Below are positions 23,530 through 32,151 of a stretch of DNA of 33,692 nt, piece after piece. The position numbers and the translations under genes were made by a program. The stretch's first letter is position 1. Each line of letters opens with the position of its first letter. The DNA comes from Promethearchaeota archaeon. Lineage in GTDB: Archaea; Asgardarchaeota; Lokiarchaeia; Sigyniarchaeales; SOKP01. The stretch covers positions 1-33,692 of the forward strand of contig JAHPYZ010000053.1 of assembly GCA_019058425.1 (NCBI GenBank), in the 5' to 3' direction. Under the pieces are notes generated by a model. That model worked only from the letters and a program-made list of their open reading frames with translations. It was not told the DNA's origin and searched no databases.

Positions 23530-23966
23530 TATGACAATAAAAGAGAATTGAATATTTAATTCTGTTTATTATACACTTATTTTTCGGATCTTTTATCTTA
23601 TAATCTTTACAACATTTTCCACATTGGAATCATATGAATTTATATTTTTTATATCTTTTTTCATTAAATTTTCATTGAAATCAGACTCTGAATTTACATT
23701 TCAATGAGACTAGAAAAAATAATTAAAATTAGAAAAAAACTCATATGAAATAAGAAAAAATTAAAGTTACCATCATCAAAAAGTCAACACCATGAGCAGT
23801 AAACTATGGATTCACAATATAATTTGCCGAGATAAGGCAGAATGATTGATAAAAAAATCTTCTGTGTCTATCAATTTTTATTCTATTTTTGTATTGAAAT
23901 AATTAACGCGAAAATTTGAATTAATGCTAGAAGAATAAATATTGATTATTTTTGTAATTTTATATT
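23530..23966. other. Gene-free gap holding the second repeat copy
   Basis: About 440 nt between divergent genes. It contains the second copy of the 24-nt repeat (23674-23697). I see no open frame, RNA gene or strong hairpin. Confidence 0.45.
23674..23697 (+). repeat. 24-nt direct repeat, copy 2
   Basis: ATTGAAATCAGACTCTGAATTTAC matches 21386-21409 except one G/A difference. It lies upstream of the HEPN-like gene (minus strand), about 145 nt before its start. Confidence 0.6.
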
Positions 23967-25373
23967 ATGTCTAATAAAAAAAATGACCCAGACGATTTGT
24001 ATTGTCGAAAAGGGAAAAGAAAGAAATTAAATAATACATGTAATTTTTACATGGGACGTATAGATAAAGTACCAAGCCCAAATATTGATCCTAATGTTGG
24101 TAGGCGGAAGGGGGGTGATAGGAAATCGGATAGTTATATAAGATCTACAAAAGCTAAAATGAATAAATTAAGGCGACTTATTTATAGGCAATTACAACAT
24201 TATTCAAAGACAGGAGAAAGGTTATATTCTTCTGGAGATCTTATGTCAGAGACAGGATGGTTTTCTGTTAACACTTTAAGAAAATATACATTGATTATTT
24301 TTCAAGATATTTTTAAGGATCCTAATAATGCTAAGCTAGTGTATGATATGACTTTTGGGAAGATCAGGATTTCATATCATAATATTAGGAAGGCTTGTTT
24401 TGATAGTGGATTAATCTTAAAGACGACTTCAACACAATGGTTTGAATTATTAAAAAATAACGACTTGACACACGCTCCCGTTGTAAATGTTCGTTGTGAA
24501 GAAAATGATGGTCATGAATTTTCAATACGTATTGATCACATAGAAGGGTGTCGTTATTGTTATTATGAGACCCTTGAACTTAATTACCAGAATGTCTTGC
24601 AGCTTGCTAGTTGTAGAGATTTACAAGCGATATCGTTTAAGGATGATACCAAACCATTAACTAAGACTGAATTTAATGATCTACTAGAAGTGTATAAGGT
24701 CGAGAATCAGGATCCTGATAATTACAAATCCGAATCAAATATTTACATTAATCTAAGATGGAGGCACTTAGATTGTGGATTTATTTTTGAGAGGGCTTAT
24801 AATGTAATCCAGAGAACCAAAGTCAAACAATATTGTCCCAAATGTTATTCTAGTATTGATCAGCAGCAAACATTTGAAGCTTTCCAAGAAGCGTTTCAAG
24901 GTTATTCATCATCATCTTTTGTGTATGATTTCCAGTTGTCAAGGATTCTTCCGAATCCCACAATATTATTAAGAGCCAATTATGAATCAATAAGGTATCC
25001 TAATGTTCATCTCGATATGTTCTGTGTTGTGATTATTAACAGTCAAGAATTTAGAATTGGGGTTGAACATCAAGGACCACAACATTATTCTTTCGAGGAT
25101 TTTTTAAGGCTGGTAAGAGTAAGAGATGAAGAAAGAGGTATTTATAAGACCGATGCGGAGTACAAATTTGACTGGGAACAACAACTTGAAAGAGATAAAG
25201 CTAAAGTTGAATTATTTAAGGAGTTAAAAAAAGATGGTTATTATTTGATTCATGTTCCTTATTCAATTTCAGTCCCAAAAAGAGCCGAATTTATTCTGCA
25301 AGAGTTTATAAGACAAACAGGTAAAATCCCTGGTCAAAGTAATATATTGGGCTGGGTTTTAGATCCAAAATAA
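23967..25373 (+). CDS. Zinc-ribbon protein with PD-(D/E)XK-like nuclease domain
   Basis: The 468-residue protein has a basic N-terminus (RKGKRKK), a helical region (~60-170) and two zinc-ribbon-like modules: VRCEENDGHEFSIR..GCRYCYYE and LRWRHLDCGFIFERAY..QYCPKCYSS. The C-terminal part has LDMFCVV, then IGVEHQGPQHYSFEDF and a final DKAKVELFKELKKDGYYLIHVPY. This order (D, then E-x-QG-x-QHY, then K, then a strand ending in hxP/xY) is that of endonuclease-like proteins of phages, giant viruses and mobile elements. It may cut DNA or act as a homing or defence nuclease. Base composition is slightly richer in G than its neighbours. ATG at 23967. Confidence 0.72.
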   Translation: MSNKKNDPDDLYCRKGKRKKLNNTCNFYMGRIDKVPSPNIDPNVGRRKGGDRKSDSYIRSTKAKMNKLRRLIYRQLQHYSKTGERLYSSGDLMSETGWFSVNTLRKYTLIIFQDIFKDPNNAKLVYDMTFGKIRISYHNIRKACFDSGLILKTTSTQWFELLKNNDLTHAPVVNVRCEENDGHEFSIRIDHIEGCRYCYYETLELNYQNVLQLASCRDLQAISFKDDTKPLTKTEFNDLLEVYKVENQDPDNYKSESNIYINLRWRHLDCGFIFERAYNVIQRTKVKQYCPKCYSSIDQQQTFEAFQEAFQGYSSSSFVYDFQLSRILPNPTILLRANYESIRYPNVHLDMFCVVIINSQEFRIGVEHQGPQHYSFEDFLRLVRVRDEERGIYKTDAEYKFDWEQQLERDKAKVELFKELKKDGYYLIHVPYSISVPKRAEFILQEFIRQTGKIPGQSNILGWVLDPK

Positions 25374-25623
25374 TTTATTTGATATTTTACTAAGAAGTAA
25401 TTAGAAAAAGTTTTGGTGATTATTCTTTCAATTGGATAGAATGACTTAAATATATAAGTCTAATATTATTAGAATCTATTAAGTTAATAAGAGAATGTTT
25501 TAATAAAAAAGTCTGATTGTCTTTACTTCATTCATACAAATTAAGATTTTCATAAATTGATAGTTTGTTCAAAAAAGTTTTTCATCAAGTTATGAATGGC
25601 AATTAAAGAAGGTATTTTTAGTC

Positions 25624-26505
25624 GTGACGAAGAAAGAAAAGAATGTAATGATAATTACCCCCAATTCAGGAGATCCTGAATGCCAAATCCTTTCCAATGA
25701 ATTAGAAAATCGTGGTTATAAAGTTAATTTTTTTATTCCCTCAACAATTAAGGTAGACGTAGGATTCCAACGTAATTTTTACAAACAGTTTGAATCTCTT
25801 GAACCTAAAGCAGCTCTTGTAAGAGGTTTTGGGGCTGCAGCAACTCAAAAAATATTTTTTAGATTAGATGTTTTAAGAGCGTTGGAAGAATATGATATTA
25901 AACTAATTAATTCAAGAGAATCATTAGAAATAGCAAGTGATAAATTTCTAACCTCAGTATTTTTGGAAAATCATGATATCCCTACTCCAAAAACCGTGAT
26001 TTGTGAAGATCCTAAAAAAGCTCTTGAGGCTTTTGATGAGTTAGGAGGAGATTGTGTCTTAAAACCTTTATATGGTTCAAAAGGTATTGGAATAACTAGA
26101 TTAAATGATAAAGCATTCGCAGAAAATGTTATTTATGCCCTTAGCCAGATAAATCAAGTTTTCTACTTACAAGAATTTGTTGAACATAATAATCGAGATA
26201 TTAGAATTTTAGTACTAGGAGATAAAGCTTTAACTGGAATGTATAGAGTAAGTGATAGCTGGAAGACAAATATTTACACTGGAGCAAGAGCTGAACCTAT
26301 AGTATTAACCAACGAAATGAAAAACCTTGCTATAAATGCTGCAAAAATAACTAAAACCGAAATTGCTGGTGTTGACATAATCGAGAGTAAAAATGGACTT
26401 ACTATTTTGGAAGTTAATTCAATTCCAGGATTTACAGCCCTGCAAAAAGTTACAGACATTAATATTTCTGAGGAGATAATTAATTATTTTCTCGAAAATG
26501 CTTAA
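25624..26505 (+). CDS. RimK/MptN-family ATP-grasp ligase
   Basis: The 293-residue protein has an N-terminal Rossmann-like part (MIITPNSGDPECQILSNELE), ALVRGFGAAATQ and LINSRESLEIASDKFLTS, then the ATP-grasp fold (DCVLKPLYGSKGIGITRL, LQEFVEHNNRDIRILVLGDK) and the Mg-binding end TILEVNSIPGFTALQ. This is the RimK group, which adds amino acids (often Glu) to a carboxylate. In archaea members include MptN and CofF, which add Glu to tetrahydromethanopterin or F420, and LysX/ArgX. The exact substrate cannot be decided from the sequence. The start is GTG at 25624, with an AAGGT 13 nt upstream. Confidence 0.85.
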   Translation: MTKKEKNVMIITPNSGDPECQILSNELENRGYKVNFFIPSTIKVDVGFQRNFYKQFESLEPKAALVRGFGAAATQKIFFRLDVLRALEEYDIKLINSRESLEIASDKFLTSVFLENHDIPTPKTVICEDPKKALEAFDELGGDCVLKPLYGSKGIGITRLNDKAFAENVIYALSQINQVFYLQEFVEHNNRDIRILVLGDKALTGMYRVSDSWKTNIYTGARAEPIVLTNEMKNLAINAAKITKTEIAGVDIIESKNGLTILEVNSIPGFTALQKVTDINISEEIINYFLENA

Positions 26506-26564
26506 TTATCGGAAATAAAAAATAAAAAAAAGATTGATATAAGATTTAATTTATCTCAAATTTT

Positions 26565-26900
26565 CTATAAATCTTCAATTAAACCTATTAAAGCTGCAAT
26601 TACTACTAATACACATGCCCAAATGCCTGCTCCAAATACTACAAGTAATATAGCCAATATGAATAAAACAAGCCAATGGAATGGTATTGGATCATTTGGT
26701 TTTAATGCACACCAAAATGTTAAAACCACGACGACTAAGCCAATAATAAAAACAATGACCCTATCTAATGCTACTAAAGGATTGACATATCCATAATATC
26801 CAAATCCTGCAATACTTAAAATCAATGTTGCTAATCCTACTAAAGCACCGATAATCACTAAGAATTTCATCAATTGTTCATTTTTATAATGTTTTTTCAT
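26565..26900 (-). CDS. Small four-helix membrane protein
   Basis: The 111-residue protein has four transmembrane segments (about 10-32, 43-63, 73-90 and 92-108), a short basic N-terminus (MKKHYKNEQLMKF) and an acidic tail (LIEDL). No family is recognised. It stands alone, convergent with the ATP-grasp gene (59 nt away) and divergent from the DUF1028 gene. Confidence 0.7.
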   Translation of the reverse strand: MKKHYKNEQLMKFLVIIGALVGLATLILSIAGFGYYGYVNPLVALDRVIVFIIGLVVVVLTFWCALKPNDPIPFHWLVLFILAILLVVFGAGIWACVLVVIAALIGLIEDL

Positions 26901-27026
26901 TACAAATCATCTCTTTTGAAATAATATATTTAATTAAGGTGTTAAATTATAAAAGAATTTAATGTTTTTCATTCTGAAATATCATTAGTTTAAAATTTAT
27001 TTGATTATAAAATTTTATTTAGTAAT

Positions 27027-27989
27027 TTGACTGATCTTATAAATATGAGTCCTATTTATAATCAAACTAATAATGATACTTTTGTACATACTTACTCAAT
27101 AGTAGCAAGAGACCCTGAAACTGGAGAAATGGGTGTTGGTGTGCAGAGTCACTGGTTTTCGGTGGGTAGTATTGTCTCATGGGGTGAAGCTGGTGTTGGT
27201 GTTGTTGCTACACAATCTCTTGTTAATAAATCATTTGGTTTACGCGGACTGGATCTTTTGAAGCAAGGAAAAACGCCTGAAGAAGCAATAGAGGAGTTAC
27301 TCTCAGACGATGAAGGAAAGGATGTTAGACAAGTAGCAATTTTAGATACTAAAGGGAATGTAACTACACATACAGGATCGAAATGTATTAAACAAGCAGG
27401 ACATAAAGTTGGTGATAATTTTTCTGTTCAAGCAAACATGATGCTTTCTGATGAAGTATGGCCTGCTATGGCCACGGCTTTTGAAAAACACAATAATTTT
27501 TCATTACCAGAAAGAATAATTAAGAGTCTAGAAGCTGCTGAGTCAGTTGGGGGAGATATAAGGGGTAGACAATCTGCTGCATTATTAGTGGTCGTTGGAG
27601 ACCCAACGGAAAAAAGATGGGAAGATCCTTATATTGATTTACGAGTCGAGGATCATACTGAACCATTGAAAGAATTAAATAGATTATTAAAGGTTTTCCG
27701 TGCTTATGAACATATGAACAATGGAGATCTAGCAATAGAGAAAGGTAATATGCCTAAAGCTCTTGAAGAATATGATAGTGCCCAAAAAATGTTTCCAGAG
27801 AATTTAGAAATGACTTTTTGGACAGCAGTTTCTTTATCAAATGAAAACCAGTTAGATAAAGCATTAGTACTGTTTAAAAAAATATTCAAGAAAGATTTAA
27901 ATTGGCGTTTACTTGCCGAGAGACTTCCTCATTCAGAGTTATTAAATGTAAATGAAGAAGATTTGAAGAAAATTTTATCATTAAAATAA
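27027..27989 (+). CDS. DUF1028 Ntn-hydrolase-like protein with TPR tail
   Basis: The 320-residue protein carries the DUF1028 domain at about 20-230: YSIVARDPETGEMGVGVQSH, GVVATQSLVNKSFGLRGLDL, NFSVQANMMLSDEVWPAMA and GGDIRGRQSAALLVV. The family has an Ntn-hydrolase-like fold; its reaction is unknown. The last ~85 residues are TPR-like helices (GNMPKALEEYDSAQKMFPEN, NQLDKALVLFKKIF) that may bind a partner. The frame opens with TTG at 27027; an ATG at 27045 (codon 7) is an equally good start. Confidence 0.88.
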   Translation: MTDLINMSPIYNQTNNDTFVHTYSIVARDPETGEMGVGVQSHWFSVGSIVSWGEAGVGVVATQSLVNKSFGLRGLDLLKQGKTPEEAIEELLSDDEGKDVRQVAILDTKGNVTTHTGSKCIKQAGHKVGDNFSVQANMMLSDEVWPAMATAFEKHNNFSLPERIIKSLEAAESVGGDIRGRQSAALLVVVGDPTEKRWEDPYIDLRVEDHTEPLKELNRLLKVFRAYEHMNNGDLAIEKGNMPKALEEYDSAQKMFPENLEMTFWTAVSLSNENQLDKALVLFKKIFKKDLNWRLLAERLPHSELLNVNEEDLKKILSLK

Positions 27990-28070
27990 TATATTAATAG
28001 TCAATTTCTATGAAAAGATAATATCGTGATATTTTTGTGTTTTAAATAATCGTATGAATTAAAAAAAAAC

Positions 28071-28241
28071 GTGATTGATGAAAAAATAGCACGGTATAAA
28101 AATGGAATTATAGCTGCAAAAGAGTTAAACAAAAGAAAGCATGCTGATCATATATATTATGACCATAAGATCTCCAGATTTGAAAAGATGTTAAAATTTT
28201 ATGAAGACTTAAAAGTTTGGAAGGCGTTTTCAGATAAATAA
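28071..28241 (+). CDS. Possible 56-residue helical protein
   Basis: A frame from GTG at 28071 to TAA at 28241 encodes a charged, helix-forming peptide (IDEKIARYKNGIIAAKELNK, SRFEKMLKFYEDLKVWKAFS). The amino-acid use looks coding, but there is no ATG and an A-run precedes the GTG. An in-frame stop lies 24 nt upstream. It may be a real small gene or a remnant of a larger one. Confidence 0.35.
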   Translation: MIDEKIARYKNGIIAAKELNKRKHADHIYYDHKISRFEKMLKFYEDLKVWKAFSDK

Positions 28242-28295
28242 TTTTTGATCTATTTTTAAAGCTTCCTTATTCAAATTAAAACGCTTTTACTATCA

Positions 28296-28919
28296 TCAAT
28301 TTTCTCCAACTAATAATAAATCTGTCTGAAATTCTTCCCTTAATATTAGATAAAGCTTATGCATTGATAGTCCTATTACATTGGAAGAAGAACCATTTAT
28401 TTTTTTTATGAACAAACTTGCTTTATCTCTTATTGAATAAGCTCCAGCACGTCCCTTCCACTCATCTAGTTTAATATAATTTCTGATCTCTTTATCAGAA
28501 AGTTCAAGAAATTCAACAATTGAAGTATCTGAATCCACAACTATCTTTGGGGTATTAATTTCAGTAATAGCGATTCCTGTGATTAGTTTATGTGTTCTTC
28601 CCATCATTCTTTTAAGGATGTTGAATGCTTCCTCTTTAGTACGAGCTTTTCCGATAATTTCTCCTTCAAGATCTACGATAGTATCTGCTGCAACGATTAT
28701 AGCATTTTCTTTACTATTTATTAATTTATTTTTCGCAAATAATGCTTTTGTTTTAGCGAGTTCTTTTACAAGCTCAATTCCATCCAGAATTGATATTTTG
28801 TATTTTTCTTCATCAATATTGGTCGCATAAGTATCAAATTTAATTCCTGCTCGCTTAAACATTTCAATTCGATCAATTGATTTAGAAGCTAAAATGATTT
28901 TTTTCAAACTTTTTCTCAC
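28296..28919 (-). CDS. maf: Maf-like nucleotide pyrophosphatase
   Basis: The 207-residue protein matches the Maf family throughout: IILASKSIDRIEMFKRAGI (ILASxSxxR), a short DEEKY motif, AADTIVDLEGEIIGKARTKE, LKRMMGRTHKLITGIAI, and WKGRAGAYSIRDKA..INGSSSNVIGLSMHKL. Maf enzymes hydrolyse non-canonical or modified nucleoside triphosphates to monophosphates, cleaning the nucleotide pool. The C-terminal GLSM replaces the common GLPL. The start is GTG at 28919 within AAGGTGAG. Confidence 0.92.
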   Translation of the reverse strand: MRKSLKKIILASKSIDRIEMFKRAGIKFDTYATNIDEEKYKISILDGIELVKELAKTKALFAKNKLINSKENAIIVAADTIVDLEGEIIGKARTKEEAFNILKRMMGRTHKLITGIAITEINTPKIVVDSDTSIVEFLELSDKEIRNYIKLDEWKGRAGAYSIRDKASLFIKKINGSSSNVIGLSMHKLYLILREEFQTDLLLVGEN

Positions 28920-29026
28920 CTTCTTGACTATAAAGGCTAATTTAACATAAATCTAACTTTTTTATTAAGACAAGCAATCCAAATATTTAATTTATTTTAA
29001 TTACCAAATATTTAATTATTATAAAT

Positions 29027-30145
29027 TTGGTTATTAAAATTATGGAATTCATTCTAATTTGGTTTTTATTAATCATTTTTTCATTTATTATTATTATTTA
29101 TTATTATATTCATTTTTCCTATAACCCGGATATTTTAAATAATTTTTTCGGTTTTTGTACTCTATTTTTTGTATTTATTCATATTGCTATTTTTCTAATA
29201 TTGATGAATCAGGAAATATTGCTTCAACCAATCATTGCTCCTTTGTTTTTTTTTGCTGTAGGGATTCCAATTGCTTTTGTAAGTGTGTTAATGATAATTA
29301 CTACGGCTTTAGTATCAATAAGTAAAAAAAAAGTAAAAAAAAATTTTTCAAAGTTAAATACTAAACTGTTAGAGAAACGTAAACTCTGGAGTAAGGCTAA
29401 AAAAGATACACTCCGCAAGCTAAACCATGTATTGATATTCATTGGTCTTCTGGTTGTGTGGTATATTGGACTGTATTTGGTAATGTTTTTTACAGGGTCC
29501 TCGTCTGGAATGATTCCTACTGAAAATAATATGATATTAGTCTATATTAGAGTTATAAATGAGCCAAATTCAATGAGAGAGATTTTGTTTTCATTTGGGT
29601 GGTTTTATTATCTCCTCTTTTTCTTTTTTTATGTTTTAAGTTTATTTATGCTTGCTAATGAGTTTGCTCGTAAATCTCGCTTTTTATCATTTCCTTTTAC
29701 CATCTTCCCAAAGTTATATCTTTCTGAAAAGGAGAGTGAAAACTATGGTACATACCTATATTTTGCGCTTGGTCAAATGTTTGCTGCTTTTATTTGTCCT
29801 CCAATGGTATTTTTTACCATTTTAGGTATAAGTTCCATAAGTGATTTAGTAACAAGTCAAGTTGGAATAAGATACGGAAGTAGTTATATTTTGTGGAATA
29901 AAAGAAAAACTTGGGAAGGATCATTAGCAGGAATGATTGTTACCTTTATAATTTGTTTCTTTTTTATTGGAATATATTGGAGTGTATTTTTTTCATTAAT
30001 TTTTTTAATTATTGATATTTTCACGAATAAACCTGTCAATCTATCGGATAATCTCCTAATTCCAATTGGTTGTAGTTTAACATATGTTCTCTTAAGATTC
30101 ATTCTTAATTTTGATTATTCTTCCTTAATCTTACTATTGTTTTAA
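29027..30145 (+). CDS. Dolichol/phytol-kinase-like membrane protein 1
   Basis: The 372-residue protein has about nine transmembrane segments. Its C-terminal third has the motifs of CTP-dependent prenol kinases and CDP-lipid synthases: GISSISDLVTSQVGIRYG, KRKTWEGSLAGMIVTF and PVNLSDNLLIPIGCS (family pattern: D-x-x-A...G..K-x-K-T-x-EGS...DN-x-xxP). These phosphorylate or activate long-chain isoprenoid alcohols in the membrane, e.g. for archaeal lipid or glycosylation pathways. The frame opens with TTG at 29027; the ATG at 29042 is a good alternative. A second family member follows 70 nt downstream. Confidence 0.78.
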   Translation: MVIKIMEFILIWFLLIIFSFIIIIYYYIHFSYNPDILNNFFGFCTLFFVFIHIAIFLILMNQEILLQPIIAPLFFFAVGIPIAFVSVLMIITTALVSISKKKVKKNFSKLNTKLLEKRKLWSKAKKDTLRKLNHVLIFIGLLVVWYIGLYLVMFFTGSSSGMIPTENNMILVYIRVINEPNSMREILFSFGWFYYLLFFFFYVLSLFMLANEFARKSRFLSFPFTIFPKLYLSEKESENYGTYLYFALGQMFAAFICPPMVFFTILGISSISDLVTSQVGIRYGSSYILWNKRKTWEGSLAGMIVTFIICFFFIGIYWSVFFSLIFLIIDIFTNKPVNLSDNLLIPIGCSLTYVLLRFILNFDYSSLILLLF

Positions 30146-30215
30146 TTAGGAGTGAAATTAACTCTATCTGAAGCTATAAAAATTTTTAAATTATTCACCT
30201 TTAAAGGTTAATAAC

Positions 30216-31247
30216 ATGTATTTCTTACCTACAAGCCTAATATTCATTGGATATTTTATTTTAACATTAGGCTATATTATAAAGAATAGAAAAGTGAAAA
30301 GTCAAAACCACCTATTTTCAAATGAAATTTTAATCGCTTTATTGTTTTTAATAGCTGGAATTTTATTCCCTTTTATTTATCGTTTTCATTCACCTAATTT
30401 GAGTCAAAATTCATTGAATTTTTTATGGTTGTTTACATCTCTCTTTTTTTTAATTGAAATAGGTGTATGGATTCTTACGCTGATCTATAATTCTATAATC
30501 TCAAAAAGAAATCCTGAGATTATGGCTGAAAGAGATTATAATAAATTCTGTGATGAATTTAATAAAAACTGGAAAGATGATTTAAAGAGCGAAATGGGGA
30601 GAAAATTTCTGCATTTGTTTACTACTTTTGTAATATTTTTCTTTTGGACATTAGGAACAATTCTTAATGATTTAGGGATTTTAACTCAATGGGGATTAGA
30701 TAATTATAGTTTTTCTTACTGGTTGATAGTCACTGTAGGATTTGGTTTTGTCATTATGTTTCAAGTTGCAGATTTAGCACGATTAAATAGATATTACATG
30801 CTCCCAAAATGGGCTATACGCTGGTATCAGGATATGAAACAAAGTGAATTACATACATTTGTAGCATCTACGCCCTTGGTTTTATCTTTTGTTCCTTTCT
30901 TATTTGTACCTTTTCCAATTTTTGCATCAGTAGCGTTAATAACTACTGGAGCAGATGCTGTAGCGTGTCTAATAGGGAAAAAATATGGGAAACATAATCT
31001 CAAAACAAATTCTAAAAAAACTGTTGAAGGATTCATAGCTGGTGGGTTTGCGACCTTTATAATAGTTTTTTTAATTTCTGTCTTCTACAATCCTTGGATG
31101 TCAGTAAGTATTCAAAAAATTATTCTTATGGGTTTGATTGCTACTTTTTTATTTTTATTTATAGATGCATTTACAAAGAACATTTCTGATAATATTTTGA
31201 ATCCAATATTAACTGGATTTGGCATGTGGTTAATTTATTTGCTTTAA
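30216..31247 (+). CDS. Dolichol/phytol-kinase-like membrane protein 2
   Basis: The 343-residue protein has about ten transmembrane segments. It shows the family start motif MGRKFLHLFTTFVIFF (RK-x-xH), then TTGADAVACLIGKKYGKHN, SKKTVEGFIAGGFATF and KNISDNILNPILTGF. This fits the SEC59/VTE5 group (dolichol, phytol or geranylgeraniol kinase using CTP). It is probably a distant paralogue of the gene just upstream and may act in the same lipid or N-glycosylation pathway. ATG at 30216 with AAAGGTTA before it. Confidence 0.82.
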   Translation: MYFLPTSLIFIGYFILTLGYIIKNRKVKSQNHLFSNEILIALLFLIAGILFPFIYRFHSPNLSQNSLNFLWLFTSLFFLIEIGVWILTLIYNSIISKRNPEIMAERDYNKFCDEFNKNWKDDLKSEMGRKFLHLFTTFVIFFFWTLGTILNDLGILTQWGLDNYSFSYWLIVTVGFGFVIMFQVADLARLNRYYMLPKWAIRWYQDMKQSELHTFVASTPLVLSFVPFLFVPFPIFASVALITTGADAVACLIGKKYGKHNLKTNSKKTVEGFIAGGFATFIIVFLISVFYNPWMSVSIQKIILMGLIATFLFLFIDAFTKNISDNILNPILTGFGMWLIYLL

Positions 31248-31289
31248 ACTATAATTAAATAAGAAATTATAAATTAAGTTAAGGAAAAA

Positions 31290-31580
31290 TTACCCACCAA
31301 AATAAACATAGATAAAAACAATCTGGTCTTCATCTTTAATACAAGTTTCTAAAAATTTATCATGCCTATAACTTCTTCCATTAATTATAATAGAAAGAAG
31401 CTTGTGAAAATTTCCCGTTTCTCCATTCTCCCAGATTAAGTCAATAAATTTGCTCCCATATTTTTTTCCAAAAAAATCTATTAATTCATTTAAAGTTAAT
31501 TCTTTATCAAATTCAATAGTTTCAAACAGAGTTTTTGTTACTTCATTAAATGGTGGAGAAAATTCGAGATTTACCTTCAT
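31290..31580 (-). CDS. MoaD/ThiS-like ubiquitin-fold protein ending in Gly-Gly
   Basis: The 96-residue protein fits the MoaD beta-grasp fold: MKVNLEFSPPF, LTLNELIDFFGKKYG, LLSIIINGRSYRHD, CIKDEDQIVFIYVYFGG. The terminal GG is needed for adenylation by an E1-like enzyme and then either sulfur transfer (molybdopterin, thiouridine) or attachment to proteins as an archaeal SAMP. Which of these applies cannot be told here; no MoaE or E1 gene is in the window. It is convergent with the prenol-kinase-like gene. ATG at 31580. Confidence 0.82.
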   Translation of the reverse strand: MKVNLEFSPPFNEVTKTLFETIEFDKELTLNELIDFFGKKYGSKFIDLIWENGETGNFHKLLSIIINGRSYRHDKFLETCIKDEDQIVFIYVYFGG

Positions 31581-31629
31581 ATTTGAATATAAACTATTTT
31601 ATTTATGTTTTCTATAAATTTAATATGAT

Positions 31630-31899
31630 CTAATTATTAAAAATATAATTATAATAAAAAATAAAAAGTAATGATAAGATTTTGAATTTTCGTTTTAGTT
31701 TAATCTTCTTCTTTTGCTTCTTTAACTGCTTTTTTAACCCCTTTTTTACACTTCCAGACTTTACAGTTTTTTTAACTCCTTTACCTGCCGCTTCTGAACC
31801 CGTAACTCCTTCCACTAGTTTACCTAATCCTTTTGCAAACCCTTTTTTTAAACTCTTTCCGAATTTACTTTTTTTCTTTTTTTCGTCATCGTCACCCAT
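31630..31899 (-). CDS. Lys-rich small protein with probable frameshift at A_AAA_AAG
   Basis: From the ATG at 31899 the frame gives 89 residues: an acidic start (MGDDDEKKKK), a Gly/Lys/Val middle (GLGKLVEGVTGSEAAGKGV) and then an unlikely Lys/Ile/Phe-rich end. If the ribosome slips back one base at the heptamer A_AAA_AAG (31747-31741), the frame instead continues GVKKAVKEAKEED to TAA at 31700, a far more natural end matching the preceding KKxVK repeats. So either a programmed -1 shift occurs, or one A is missing from the A-run in the sequence. The function is unknown; it may be a nucleic-acid-binding or membrane-surface helix. Confidence 0.5.
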   Translation of the reverse strand: MGDDDEKKKKSKFGKSLKKGFAKGLGKLVEGVTGSEAAGKGVKKTVKSGSVKKGLKKQLKKQKKKIKLKRKFKILSLLFIFYYNYIFNN

Positions 31900-32151
31900 T
31901 ATACTTCAACCTATAGTTTGTTTATTAGTTTATAATTCTTAGTTTTTTTCTTTAAAAGATATCCTAGTAAATTTATTGAATATTTTTATATTAAAATAAT
32001 GTAAACTTGGTTATTATAAATGTTATGAAAACTTAAAATTTCTAATACACCGTAGAAGTTTATTAAAATTTTAACAATTACATTCTAATATTGTTGATTG
32101 TAAATATCTATATCAATCTAAATTGAAAATTCCCTTTCTAGTTGATTAAAA

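Noticed and set aside
31682..31942. 86-codon plus-strand frame rich in Phe and Pro
   Set aside because: It is the complement of the Lys-rich minus-strand gene; the Phe runs come from the A-rich Lys codons opposite.
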